A stretch of 64,000 bases of DNA from Drosophila persimilis (Eukaryota; Arthropoda; Insecta; Diptera; Drosophilidae): the NCBI RefSeq assembly GCF_003286085.1, contig NW_020825294.1:11678501-11742500 (forward strand), in the 5' to 3' direction. The first letter of the stretch is position 1. Every line of letters starts with the position of its first letter. The notes under the pieces were generated by a model, which had not been told where the DNA came from, ran no database searches, and saw only the letters and a list, made by a program, of their open reading frames with translations. A program made the translations under genes and the position numbers. Below are positions 18,946 to 32,300 of this stretch, one piece after another.

Positions 18946-20037
18946 CTAAAGTTCAAGGCACTTATTAGTAAATTTCGCATTTCAATTATTTTTTTACAAC
19001 TGATGTACAAAGGTTGTGTAACGAGCATTTATTTAGTGGGTCAGTCAGCATTCGGCTCGGATTTCTCATTTCTCTTATTTATTTACTCTGGAATGGATGA
19101 ACTGCTTTGCACATTCCTCTCAGACTGTGTGTGATAAATATTTATGATTACACAAAGATGTAAAATGCTTTAAAGTACCATTTATTTATACATCGAGGAA
19201 TAAAAATCATGGCTTCTTTGTTTGTTGCAGAGGTTTAAGATTACTTTCATAAATTCTTTTATAATTTAAGGGAACATTTAAAAACCCACAAAGTTTGTCT
19301 TATTATTTTTTGGTCCTTATTTAATCAAAAAAATATTTTTACCTCTCTATTATACAAAGAAATATTCGGTCATCGTCATCGTCGCCTGATAATTTAATTT
19401 GGGCCGTTTTTCCGATATTTTATACAAGAGCATATGAGGGCCAAATGAAATGTCTGACCTTGTCTGATCGGCTATAAGTTTCTGCACGTAAATTCTAGAT
19501 AAATCGGTGGATTTTTTTTTTTTTTTTGCTTCGGCAAGTGAGTGCACGGTGCTTGCCCCTTACTTGTATATATTATTATATTATTCCTGTTTTGATTGAT
19601 TTTTACCAAGTCGCATAAACTCTGCTGTCCTGGAGGTTGATTAAATTGGCTATGGGCTATAGCTATGGGCTATTATAGGGTCTGCTCGCTCACCATTGAA
19701 ATCCATATTTTGTACGGAATATTGGTATGTAATAGAGCACGGCGTATCGCTGGGTTCATTTCCGCCGTGGGCATTTCCGCTAAAATGTCCACTATGCCAG
19801 AAAAAACCTAAAAAGTCAAAAATAACCCATTTCTATATAACTCTGTACCAAAATTATTTTCTAACTTTACTTCAGCCTAATTTAGTTGACCAATAAACAT
19901 ATATTTGTATTAATGTCAGTGAAATCAAAGACTATACTGCAATATCAAAATGTTGCATGAGGGACCAAAAAACCCCGTAACGCCCCGCCTCGTTTCAGAC
20001 TGCCGCCCGCTTCCTTCTCGACTTCGTCTATTCAGCA
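18946..20037. other. Non-coding, no gene recognised
   Basis: AT-rich sequence with T runs (for example near 19512-19527) and a short GGCTATGGGCTATAGC repetition near 19648. No domain, RNA gene or splice pair was supported. Confidence 0.4.
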
Positions 20038-20286
20038 CGTCTGTTTAGCTAGTCTGGGCAGCTGAGTCGGTCCCAGAATCCTACAACATATTATCTTTCG
20101 CTCTAACTTGCAGCAACAACAGCAACAGTCAGTCCTTGGCGACGTGTTAAAGTCGGTCCCAATCATACAATTACATATCGTATGCCTTGGGCAGGACGAG
20201 GTATTTTTCTCCGAGACTGGGACCGACTGCGCCCTGCCAAGCACTGTGTATTTGTTGTAGGATTCTGTGGCATTCAAGAACAGACG
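20038..20286. repeat. Nested inverted repeat (fold-back)
   Basis: Three nested complementary pairs are visible: CGTCTGTT (20038-20045) with AACAGACG (20279-20286); CAGAATCCTACAACA (20074-20088) with TGTTGTAGGATTCTG (20253-20267), 15 of 15 bases; and GTCGGTCCCA (20152-20161, also at 20066-20075) with TGGGACCGAC (20218-20227). A transcript would fold into an interrupted long hairpin. It may be a small fold-back transposon or a structured RNA; neither is proven. Confidence 0.6.
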
Positions 20287-23200
20287 AAGCGAAGTAGGCA
20301 GCATGGCCGCGGTGAGAGACGAAGTATTTTACAACAGAGGATTTGGCTATATTGAGAACTACACCTTTGAGATTTATTTAGGCGAAATAGCCTAAAAATC
20401 ATAAATATTTATGAATTCATTATTTCTTAAAAGTATTTATTAGAAAAAAAAAAAATAAATAGCTTTGTGGTCTCTTTACAAGTATATGCAATAATATTGG
20501 CGAACATTCGAACACACTAGCCTTAAATTAATGTTGAGTTTTAGTGTGAGCAAACAAATTAAAAATCAAATATAATCAGTATATTTTAGTTTTATATTTT
20601 TTATCAAAATTAATGATTGATTCTAAGTTTTATAAAAATTACTCAAAAATGGTGATTATCATTGAAGGAAAACGTAAAAAGTCAGCTGTTCCTTCCGCGT
20701 TATAGATCTTTGCTTAGCAGAAATCTCCCTGTACCTCTACTAACTATTTTGTTCTTGAAATAACTAAACATCCATACCTAGTTCAGTTTATCTATAATTT
20801 TTCTTGATTGTTAGTCTAATTGCTGGAATACAGCAGCGCACATCGGCTTGCCCTTCTGCTAGGAATATGTGAGTAGCAAATTTTTGGATTTAACCATGCC
20901 TTCATGGTAAAAATTATTTGACTTTCATCAAAATTGTTCACAATATTCAAAAAAGCATTTCTTTGTTTATATGTTCTTTACGTTTCAGCCCCTAAGAAAT
21001 TTCCCCAGAGATTCTGTAGATCTTTGCATATAGACCTTCCCCTCCCCTATATGGCGCCATTAGTTTCCCACTATTCCTGCCTGGGAAAACGTTTCCCGAA
21101 GCATCTGGCACAGACCAGTGCGTGCCTCAAAATTGTATTTTGCCTTAGCTGTTTGTACTCCCCGAACAGCGCGCTGCAGCGGAAGAAAAATTCTTTTCCC
21201 TATTTTCCCGCCTTCGGCGGATTGCAGCGCGTGCATTTTATAGTTTCCCAGTTGCTGAGTGATGCAAAGACTTCGCTGCACTTTTTGGCATTTTTCGTGC
21301 TGTTTGTACGCCAGCAAAGAGTGGGCATATTTATGATTGGCGCTCTATTTTGCGTTTGTTTATGCCAGTGAGACGGGGGAATGCAGTCCGCTGAAGCTGT
21401 AAAGATTTAAACATTTCCAAATGAACAGATTTTCCTCAACAAAAGCAAACAAAAACCTTTGCGAGCCTAACCCTTGCACTGTGCGAGTAATTAACCCATT
21501 AGGGTGTGCAGAAAGCGACCTTTCTATGACGCAAATCGTCTTGGGCCGACTGAAAAATTTCACTTACCTCGCGATTACAGTACTTGTGCCGGCAAAAATG
21601 TAGTAATTTTCCCATTTTCATATTTTCGGCCTTTTATGTGGTATGTGGGTCGTCGCTGGGGATCGCTTGGATGATCTCTCCGGCGGTTCGGCGGTTGTGC
21701 AAGGTCTATGCCTGGGTCGCTGTTTCTTCTCGCACACATCGGTTGTTCGTGTCTTCTGGACTGTAAACTACGAGTCCACGAGTATGGAAATGCGAAGACC
21801 TCTATTTGAAGGTTTTAATTACGGCAATTGCATGCAGAGTAGGTCAAGTGGGGAAGCTGGTTTTTCCATTTTCACATACGAGTATATGTACGAATTTCTG
21901 TATTAGTCAAGATCACGAACGATTTCAAGGTCTGCGATCTGCAATGCAAATTCCATTACAGAATCTTGCATTCAAATCTATTTTAAAATTAAAATTGTGC
22001 ATTATTGAATTATTTTGGAAATTCTATTCTTTTCTTAAGCAACTTCCTATCGCATATATGTAGGTTTCCCTGTAAAGATCGTATTATACCCAGCAAACGA
22101 CACCCATTAGTTGTTAAAATTCTTTGATTTCTAGCATAAGATCAGCAAATGTTTACTATATCCAATTTATTCCAGCTGACATCTTATCGATTATATGCTT
22201 GGTTTTTCCCACATTTTCAGTTCCCTATAGTTTTCTATATAATATGTTATTCAAGACATGCATCGATCATCGCAATATCAAATTATGTTAAAGGTTCGCT
22301 GACACAATTAAATAAAATTAATAAAATTAGATAGCTAATTATCTCTAACACATTTTTTTCATTGTAAGTATGAATTCCACTGGACTAAGTAAGTATTGCA
22401 TCCTTTCCTTATACTTTTTATTGCCTCATTTTCAACTAGTTAGTACACCTCTTATTCCTACTCCCTTCCAGCCACACCATTTTAGACATCCATAAACTCA
22501 TTTTTTTTCTTATAAGAAATATAAGAATGTTATATTTTTTTATTTCGCTCAATTTGAAATGGTAACGAGTCGTAAGAAAATCATATCAACGCTCACTAGA
22601 AGCTAATGCAAGATTTTCTAGTATAGGGCCTCTACTGCATTCCCATCCCCACTCCTCGGGCACAATTCCTTCCCCACGTTGTGTGTGCCAAGGCGTCATA
22701 TCGAATTACATGTGGCACAGCTCTTGAGGAGCAGGCAAAGTCAGAGATGGAGCGTTTTGATGGCTGTTTCTTGAGAGGGGGCACAGACTTGACCCCGTAC
22801 TAATCAGCCCCACGCCACACATAACGGAGTCTCCCCCAGTCTTCCACTTGGAAAAGTTCCCACCACTGTAACGAAGGGGGGTTACTCATTACCCCACAGA
22901 GCAATTCCATATTTCATCCTAAAGACCATTTTCCAATTTGATTTATTCCACTAATTTCACACTGCCGGATGGGTGGATGGATGGATGGATGGATGGATGG
23001 ATGGACGGATGGACTTTGACTAGATATTGGTGGGGGTTTGATGGGTTTCTGTCATGAACCGCAGACTAAGAACCGGTTCCGAGTACTTGAAAAACGAAGG
23101 AAAGCGAACCCAGATTCAAGAGTCGAAAATCTTATCGCCAAATACATATTTGATCTGTTGCTTACATTGGCCCACAACATTTCTTTCAATTTATATTTCT

Positions 23201-23529
23201 ACTTCGGTCTTGGTTCTGGATTCGTAATTAACATTCTATCCGCGTTCGGGGTTTGAGTTCGATTCGTGGATCGCATCGCCCTGTGAAATAATTAATTTAT
23301 GCGTGCATCAACCGTTACTTGATAATGAGCCAGCGGGGGCCAGGCATCTTATCTTCGGGGGTCTGCGAAAGCCGATTAACTTTGAGCCATCAAGTGCGCG
23401 GGCCTGGGGCCAGGGTGTATCTGTGTGAGTGTGAGTGAGGGGAGGGGTCTGTGGGGAAGGAGTTGAAGTGTCGAGGGGGAGTGGGAGCCAGTCCAGTCTG
23501 GTAATTATGGAGTGAACCCCAGCCAACGT
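20287..23529. other. Non-coding, no gene recognised
   Basis: AT-rich DNA with some GC-richer conserved-looking patches (about 21040-21350 and 21560-21760). A 145-codon plus-strand frame at 20934-21371 has no domain and is Cys/Phe-rich in a chance-like way. It overlaps an open frame on the other strand, so it is not called. The ATGG microsatellite lies at 22974-23013. Confidence 0.4.
22974..23013 (+). repeat. (ATGG)n microsatellite
   Basis: About nine tandem GGAT/ATGG units with one C interruption near the right end. Confidence 0.85.
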
Positions 23530-24001
23530 ACAGTGCGGTGCAGTGCTATAAAATCACTGTACTTCAATCCAATCTAATCGATCGAGTAGGTATTACATGA
23601 AGATAACTATCGAAAGATGTTATACTTCATAAGGTGGATCTATCGATCAATAATCGACTGTATCAAATGAGTTTAGTTATTAACTAATTTCATTAATCCA
23701 CTATCAAATATGAATTCATGAACATATACCCCTGTTTCATTATGGCAGCTTCTGGCACATTCGTCATACGTCTGTAAATGATGTATATAAGTTATCGAAT
23801 AATATCAATTATAGATCCTAAAAATGTGGATTTGCCATTGTATATGTTATATGTACATATATTGCATTATTGTACAAAATATTGAATAAAAAAAAAACAA
23901 AATTTAGTCTTTAAAAAAGTCAAAGGAAAATGTCCCTTAAGTTGTCGAACGACTGCACTCTGGCTTCACACCTATGAAACGCACTGTACATAGTACAATA
24001 C
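23530..24001. mobile_element. Possible MITE with TACAGTGCG ends
   Basis: The left end reads TACAGTGCGGTGCAGTGC and the right end reads GAAACGCACTGTA, so the outer nine bases are inverted repeats, with TA at both borders as in Tc1/mariner-type insertions. The interior is AT-rich with several ATCGAT-type motifs and no coding. The right end (reversed, TACAGTGCGTTTC) recurs at 35690, which supports a repeated terminus. Only short inverted repeats are visible, so the call is tentative. Confidence 0.35.
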
Positions 24002-27000
24002 TCGTACTCATTGTGATTAATTGTCCACGTCTGTGGTGTAAGGCGGGGGTAGTACTGTACTTCTGCTCAAGCCACTATCCGTTCACGTAGGGCGTAACTT
24101 GTCGAATAAGGAAAAGGAAAAGTTCGGAACAAACGATTCCAAATGAAGATTTACGTTCAGCTGCCGACCGGCATGGATATTTAAAGCCCACATCCAAGGA
24201 AGTGGACCACATGCAGACTCATTTCGTAAACTCATTCACTTTTGCTTTGCGGACACTGGTGTGCTGTATTCGTAATTATCACATTAAAGACTGTATGATT
24301 AATATGCATATGCAAAGCTTTTTTTCAGAAATTAATTTGACTTGCAAATATTTAAAGTACTCTCCGAAAGTATAATCATCTAAAGATGCACTCTTGGAAC
24401 CATACAACATTATGAAGTCTGCAGAGCCTTTTGGGAATAAATAGATGGACTAATCAGAGGCCATTTAGTGAAAATGAGTGTATATTCTTTAGTTGCATAG
24501 TTCATAGATCAGTCTTGCCTCACCCCCTACTACATCTGGCAGAGCCTTCACCTTCCTTTGCAGTGATTTCCGACCTAAGTTCGTTCTAGTCAATTATACA
24601 TTCTGTTCTCACTCCCATGAGCAAAATGCACGCCCAGAATCGGTCCAATTAAGTAATCATTCCCATGGCTACCAGCAGTTCTGCGCGTGTGGGTGGTAGA
24701 AGCAAAATAAAAGAAACCAGAAGTTCTTTTCAACAAAAGATGAGACAACGGCCACTCATCATCGGATGACCACAAGAAATATCATAATTTCTTTCCGAGA
24801 AATCAGCATAGGTCGCCAGAGAGAGCAGACAGACCAGAGACCCACGACCAAAGACCAATGATTGCCCAGAGAGCGCGGAGGGAGGGGCTCTTGGAAGAGG
24901 GACCTGGAGGTGGAGCTGGTGGTCGTTGTCTCGTCGTTTCGTTCGATTGAATCAAGACCTCGTCGACGACCTCAGAGACAGGCAGCTAAATATACTTGCA
25001 ATCAAGAAAACAGAAAAAAGAAAAGAAATAATGCAGCAGAGGAGACTTGCGTAGGATCTGCAAGATCGAGAGCCCAGACAAAGCTGGCGATAGCCTTCAT
25101 AGCGAGAGCAGTGCCATAGTCCCTTCTTCCCATGTGGCTTGGCTGTTTTGATTTCTTTATGGTTTTTGATAAATGCTGCTCATCATGTGATTTTAAACAC
25201 GCCGCGCATGTTAAACAAACAATTTCCCGTGACAGTGTAAAATGTGTTTAAAGGAGGGGACTGGGGAATGGGGAGTGCGGGAGAGCGGGAGAGCGGGAGA
25301 GCTGGGTCTTACACCATCCTACTAATGCTGAAGGGTCGGCCTCGGCCGGCCAGTCGTCTGCAGGGCCTCGGGCGACCATTACAACATGACTCGCAAAGAA
25401 AGCGAGTGTTGAATGCAACTTTTTCCATGTTTTTCCCCTCTCTGCCTCGCTGTTTTTTCTGATGGAAAGTCTTGTGGCCCGAAGGCAGGCCCAGCCTGGC
25501 CTGCTTGGCCCGGCCCGGCCCGGCCCAAAGAATCGTGTTGATGGATTTCTTCCTGTCGTAAATGTTGTAAGCAAAAGATATGTCCAAAACGTTAAGCAGT
25601 GCCGTAGGGGACCCCAACTCTGGCCCCTGTCGCCGTAATGGAGGTTTTTCTAGTTTTTCGCAGCTTTGACTTATCATTCAAGATGCGTTTTCGGCCCGGG
25701 TGAATGTGGTAAAATAGATGCTGGGTCGCGGATAAGGAAATCGGAAAATCGGGGAGGGCGACGCGGCATATTAAGTGTGGGAGAGTTCTGGAAAGAATGC
25801 AACTCTATTGGGGGTCTGGATTTGCACTCGGAGCTGGAAGAATGCGTGAGAAATGTGTCATCTGAAATGATTTAGTTAGGTCAAGTCATGGTTGGATTGT
25901 TCTACAAGATCCGGTACATCAGTTAAGTTAAGGAATTCAAATAAATCAAATCATTTCCATCTGCATATGTTCCCGAACAATAAACCCTTTTAATATGCCT
26001 CTGTTGATGTATTTTGGCTATGAAATACAAATATATAAATTGACATTCTCTTTTCTTCCTCGTATTGAAATCTGCAACCATTTCTTCTTGCACAACCAGT
26101 ATGGTAAGCGATTTCCATACCCGATCGATCTTCAGACTCTCTTCTCCCCCAACAGATGTTGCGTTTGTCGGTGGGCGTTCCACCCATGTCGACACCATTT
26201 GGGAGTCACCGGAGCCCGTGTGTCTCCATCGCGTATTATCATCGATTGCATACGATAAATATTCCAGACACAGCCCCAAACGACAATTTCCATAGGATCG
26301 GATCGGTTTGGGTTTGGGTCTGGTCTGGTCTGGTCTGGGTCTGGCCTCTTTATTTCCTCTGGATTTCTGAGCTTGTTTTCATTTCTTGTTTTCTTCGGGT
26401 CTTGCTCCTTTACTTTTCTTTTTGCTGGCTTGTTGTTTTCTTTGTTGTTGTCTTTGCTGTGCGGCCAGCTGTGGGCATGTGTTGTAATTGGAATAAACAA
26501 TTTTTGTTGCTTCTGCTGTGCCTTTTGTGGGTTGATAAGAGCTGGTGGAATGTGCCCGCAGAAGATTGCCACAGAGTCGGACTGCGTCTTTGTCTGGTTG
26601 ACACATTATCATCATATGTATTGGAGGCGATTGCTAAAGTCCGAGTAAAGAACACTTAATTCCTTAATTAAAGTATGCTTTATGTTATCGCTGTGGCTAG
26701 GCTAATGTTAAAATAACAGTGCTCTGTTAAGGCAGCCACCATCCACCATCCACCACCCGCTGCGTTAACGGCAAACGCGAGAGCGGGACCGAGAGAGCGT
26801 TTGCGTTTGCTTTTATACTGTTTGTGTTTGTGTTTGGAAGCGAAAAGAGCGCCAGCCAGCTGCACGAGAGCCAAATATGAAGGGGAGCACGTGTGCAGAG
26901 GAAATGTTGGCTTGGCGCGGAGTACTAGTACAGTAAAAGGGTATATTGTAGACTTGGAGAAGTTTGTAACAGGAACATATGGATCTATTAGAACATAAGA

Positions 27001-28700
27001 GCACACCGAGTCCCATATCAAACAGAACTTTTTAATTACGGAACGACGATTATTACAGATCTACTTGTTTTGCATTTCAGCTTGGTTTTCCTTTTGGCTT
27101 TGTTGTTGCACTCAATGAAAGTGCCAAGATCATTGGTCCACAGTGGATTACAATCCATTTGTCATCGGCTCGGGGGAGTGTTGAATTCAATCCGGGACGG
27201 TACCCTTGCGCCACCAATGCAGTCTCGATGGCCATCGGTCATATGCGGGCCGTGTTTGAAGTGTTTCATGTTTCGCACTCACCAGATGTCTCATAATGAG
27301 CACTCGAGGGCGCTTTCATTCTAGCATGCAACATGATCGATCTGTATAATGGTAATGTGTATTTAATGTGGGCCTTCTTGTGTTTGTTGTGGTTTGTTGG
27401 CATTAATCGAAATAAATTTACACTCGGGGTGGAACCTTACTGTGTGAGAACTTTCACAGATGAAATTCGTGATAAATGGTGGGGTAATTTGATTTTGTTA
27501 CGGTAGTTTATTAAAACTTATATTAGTTTTAATTTTATGTTCCAGAGTTTTTCCTTTTCTCTATGGAATTTAACTTTGATTTGAATTTCATCTGCAATAG
27601 CTTCTTAAGTTGCTTAAATAATATTGAAACTGAGTGATAACCAGTAATGGAATAATTACTAATATTTATAGCTGATAACCATTACCCTTTAGTACCAGAG
27701 GTGGTTATCCTGGAACTACTTACCCAGTAACCGGATTGGTAGCCAGATAAAATAAATTAAAAAGTGAATTTATGCGTATTTTAATAGATTGTTACAGTTA
27801 ATGAAAGGATATGTCAATGGGTTTATTATTTAACTTTCAGTAAATGAGAAAATAATACATATAGGTACAAAATTCTATGGAAATGTGTTTATATTGGCTT
27901 TTTATTCCTTGCCCTCGATGGACTTTCATGGATATGCCTGTATATATATGTATATATGTATTTAAAAAAAAAAAACATAATTCCGCCCAGAATTTAACGA
28001 CATGTCTTCGACTGATATATGCCTGGGCGGAGATATGTCGATATGCCTGTTTGACATATAATTTGTATGGAACTATATTCCATAATTTTCCCTTACCGAC
28101 CCACTGTGCCCACAACAGCTCTAAACTCTGCTGCTCTCTCGCTCTCATATTCGCTCTCTCTCTCTGTTTTCGTCTCTCGTTTTTATTTTCTTTTTATGAC
28201 CAGCTCAATTATGTTGTTTGCTCTATGTTATTTATCTTGCTCTCTCCGTTTCACTCTATCTCGCTCTCTCTCCGGCCGTTGTTGTTTCTGAGTGCGTTTG
28301 TTTTCTGCTTTTACATGTGACTATCAGCGTTTTTCTCTCGGCTGTGGCGCAGGGTGTGTTAGCACGGCAAGGTGGTCATCATCAACGCAAAATTGAGCAT
28401 TGCGCTCGTCTTTGCTCTTTCATTTAAAACTGTGTCTCACACTCAGTGCTGCCAACTTTTTATCGAAGAAAAAGCTGTTTCTAGCTAGAAGAAAATAAAA
28501 ACAAGTTCCAAAAGCAGAAAACAAACGTAAATAATGGTGTTATCAATTTTGTATTAAGGTGATGTTTAAGAAATAAGCCTCACTCCAAAGCCTAGGGCTG
28601 TTGCTGATAGTTTATCTCTTTATTTAATAAATATCGCTTTATTTTCATTCAAGATTTTGTTGACGGAAAAAAGCCAAACGCAATTACAAAAAATCCAGAA
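24002..28700. other. Intergenic region left of a candidate promoter
   Basis: Mixed GC-rich and AT-rich DNA. Contents include the AGAGCGGG-type repeats near 25275, (GGCCC)n near 25511-25526, (GGTCT)n near 26317-26343 and CT-rich stretches near 28135-28270. Overlapping open frames on both strands at 25.2-26.7 kb have proline/arginine or phenylalanine/leucine-rich chance compositions. No gene could be supported. Confidence 0.4.
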
Positions 28701-28799
28701 TTCCCGCTTCCCGCAATTCACAAATTTTTCTCGCACTTCTTCTTAAAAAATAGCCAGATCTGACGGGAAAAAAGCGTAATCGGCAGCACTGCTGACAGT

Positions 28800-29345
28800 A
28801 GTCACAAAAACCGAATCCCCAACAGCAGCGTTGGAGCCCGCGAATTCGCCGAAATTTTTTCACGCAGAGCGGTTGTGTAGCGGACGCCGTGCCCGTTTCG
28901 ATTCGATACAAATTCAAATTATCCAAGTTCGAGACAAAACTCAGTTTTTGTTTTCCGCGTGCTTGGCGTTTTGTTGAATATTCGGGACGAAACGACGACG
29001 GGTTGTTATGTTATCCAAAGAGTCGGAATAGTCGGATATAGAAATCAAATCCAATCCACGCTCAAAATCGAAAGTGAAATTCGTGGAACGGTGAACCAAA
29101 CACAACGCGACGACGTGCAAGGTGATTTTTTGAATGGAGAAGTAAAGCAAAAGAGAAACAAATCCAATCACAAATCAATCTACTAATTAAAGGCAATTCA
29201 TAATTAGTATTATTCCGATACTAAAGTGTTTAACAGTTTAACAACAACAACAACCCTAGAGAATTAATCATAATCAAGAATCCAGGTGATTCGGTGTGCA
29301 ATATAATTTTGAAAGTCGGAAAACATTCAATATTTTTGAATAAAG
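28800..29345 (+). other. Candidate 5'-UTR exon of a long plus-strand gene
   Basis: The sequence has the look of a fly 5' leader: A/C-rich, with CGACGACG, CCAAACACAACGCGACGACG and CAACAACAACAA, and no long open frame. Possible donor sites are CAAG|GTGATT at 29121/29122, CCAG|GTGATT near 29286 and AAAG|GTACGA at 29345/29346. No TATA box was seen and the transcription start cannot be placed, so the left limit is arbitrary. Strong small exons and a ratchet-like site on the same strand downstream make this orientation plausible. Gene identity is unknown. Confidence 0.35.
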
Positions 29346-32300
29346 GTACGAAAATCGGTATAAATTTGTTGTCTCACATAAAGGTATACACATTCGTCGC
29401 CCCCCCCACTCACAGTCCCCCATGATGCTGCAGCAGGGGGTCTGCATGCAACAACAAAGGAGAGAGAGAGAGAGACCGAGAGGGAAATATATGTATATTT
29501 CCATGTGCAAAACTCCCGAAACGAAGTTTGTTGTTGCTAGAAGAGAGAATGAGAGTACGTGAGAGCAGAGAGCATTCAGAGAGTTGAACAGAAGTTAGAA
29601 GTTGTTTTTGTGCAGCATCCCATGTGGCTGTGAGGCTGTGTGGCTGTGTGGCTGTGTGTGTTTGCAGAAATTTTGCCATCCTTTTTTCCTTGTCCTTCTC
29701 AACTGAAGTTGTGTGAGAGAGTACAGCACGGCAAGGGATGGAGTGAGTGGATAAAGTATCGAGTTTCAATTGAATGAGTACCGCGCAAAGATTCTACCCC
29801 TTCTATGGGTCAGGTAGAGGAATGACTGTCTGATCTGAGAACGGTGGATGTGTTTGTCTAGATGGAAAATTATAGATAAATTAATATTCCAATGGATAAG
29901 ATAGATCGTTTGAATTTGAATACAATTAAAGTGGCTTATATGTATGTAGATCTGATAAAGAAATACGATTAGTAGTGGATATTGATATATAGGAGAAGAA
30001 TGAATTAATGTTAGAAGATATTGTGCATTTACTTAAATTATATCATTCAATGAATGGATAGATTTGTACATTGTGATCATGCTATATGGGAAAGCTTAAA
30101 AGATTAGTAGATTGGGATATCTCTTTCCTGCGAAAGATGTTTTATAGATTATAGATAGTGAGGAACTGCCAGCCAAAGAATGGGCCAAAGGCACTACCAA
30201 AACCGTATTCCTATTCCAGAAATGAATTTCCGTATAATTCAATTATTTTATTGCTCTATACACATATGTACATATGTACATACAATACGATTACAATCCG
30301 TTCTGTAATTTATATTTCGTTATCAGGAGGGATCTCAGCTGATTCTGTTGTGTTTTATTTCATTTAATTCTGTTTCGATTAATTCTGTTTTACGAGTGGC
30401 TGCCTGTCGAGTACAATGACTTTTCGTACGAATAATCGCCTGAAAACATTGTATAATTATGTATTATATCACACTCTGTCACGCTCTCCCACTCTCCCTG
30501 CCATGCGAGGATTTCTCTCATTTGTTTATAAACAAATTAAGCCGGCGAATGAGATTATGCAGTTTGTTGAATGAGCGATAGATAGATAAGGCACCTACAT
30601 ATATAAAACAGGGGGCATGTATTTGGCGAATCTGTGTGGAAATGCTGCTATTTTCGTTTGAATCCCGATTAGGTTTTATTTCTGTATCGACCCAAAATAA
30701 AACAGAAGATTGATTTTGATGGCCATTTGCCCTGAACATCGATCCACTCAACGATGTTGTTCCGAGGACAGATATAAACCGATTTGTAGTTTGTTGTTTC
30801 CTCGTTGCAAAGTCAAACATATTTCAAGAACAATCCATAAGCACAACAGAGAAAAAAAGCGCCATTGGAACTGAGGGAAATTAATCCGAATCGGTTCGAT
30901 TGCCAAAATCGATTCAAATCTAATTTCTTTGCATTCCAAGCCGCAAATAAAACAAAAGACAGACAGTGTATCTCGAAGATACTTTTCTATGCAGATCCGC
31001 CTCGGGCCTCAGGCCTCAGGGCCGGCTCTAATCAACGCTAGGTTGTCCCCCCCTCTCCAGCTCCCAGCTCCAGCTCCAGCCGTTTACCCCTATTGTTATT
31101 AATCTTTTCGGCTTTCGGTTAATCTGTGTGAGTGTTGTTTTTTGACCTGCATACAATTTGCAACACGTTTTGTGTCTTGTCTTTTGTGTGTCTTTTGTCC
31201 GCTTTCCATTTCACTCGATTGACTCGTGTTCTGCCCTCCTGTCATCCTCCTCCCTGGGGGCCTTCCATTTCGTCTCTCATTTCCATGAGAAGGCTATCTA
31301 TCCGCCGAGGAGGAGTGATCTTGGCATTTCAACATTCGAAAGTTTGTTTCGGGTGTTAATTGGATTGTGAAATGCAATTAATAAAGCCTCGGGCCTCCGA
31401 CTAACTGCGGAACTACTGTAGGATCTGTGAAATATTATGGAAAGCGATAAATAAATCTAGGAAAATATACACCCGAAAAGATATGCAAATGAAATGAATT
31501 TCCCAGGAAGGCAAGGCAAGGACTGCCCGCTGCTGCTGCTCTGACAAATAAATATAAAATTCTAATGAAATTCACTCACAGTGACACAATTATGCGATGC
31601 CCCCAGGTGTGGCTTGGCTTCGCTCGTAATTTGCATATGGGATCTTCCGTCCAACGAAATGTATCTCTCGTGGCCTGCCCGCGGGCTTTCGGGTGAAGAG
31701 TCGTAAAAGTGTAACCCACATTGGCCCCCCACTTGGGGCTGGGGTTGAGGTTGGCGGCTTTGGCTCTTCTAACGGTCCCAAAATGTTATTACTATAAGTA
31801 TTTATTTTGTAGTTTTCTTCATTTGTTTGCTCTGCTTTTTTGCGCAATCTTTTATGAAGTGCGCAAAAGTTTGGGCCTCGTCTCGAGAGGAGTGCGTCAG
31901 TGGAGTCGTTCGTCGAGTGGAGTGGAGTTTTTTTTTGTTTTTTTTTTGGGTGGAGGGGGGGGGGTGGGGGTCCAAGCAAATAAACAGCAATGAAAGCACC
32001 GTTAGGTGACCCCCCTCCCCATTCAATTTGCATGAAATTTTAGAATGTCTCTCGGAGCGAGAATACCCTGTAGTATTGAGTATATTTTTGTGTTCCGCGA
32101 TACGCATCTCCCACTATTCCCGCAATCTCGCGTTGCTCACATAAACAGACCTACCCAAAGAATATAATTACTTTTCCCCTGCCACCACACCGCTCTCCGC
32201 GCTAAGGTCATTGCCTTCACCTGATCGAAACACTTGAGTATCCCCACACCCAGCCCCTAATACAAACAGAAGAGGAATATTCTATAGTTAGACCCAAGTT

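Noticed and set aside
20934..21371. 145-codon plus-strand frame
   Set aside because: It has no domain, no start context and an antisense open frame. The Cys/Phe/Leu richness looks like chance translation.
26085..26110. Acceptor and donor four bases apart (ACCAG|TATG|GTAAGC)
   Set aside because: A 4-base exon with a poor tract just before the AG is unlikely, and it lies upstream of the presumed first exon.
27070..27324. 84-codon frame with a signal-like N-terminus
   Set aside because: All three plus-strand frames and one minus frame look equally protein-like over this short GC-balanced patch, and no family could be named.
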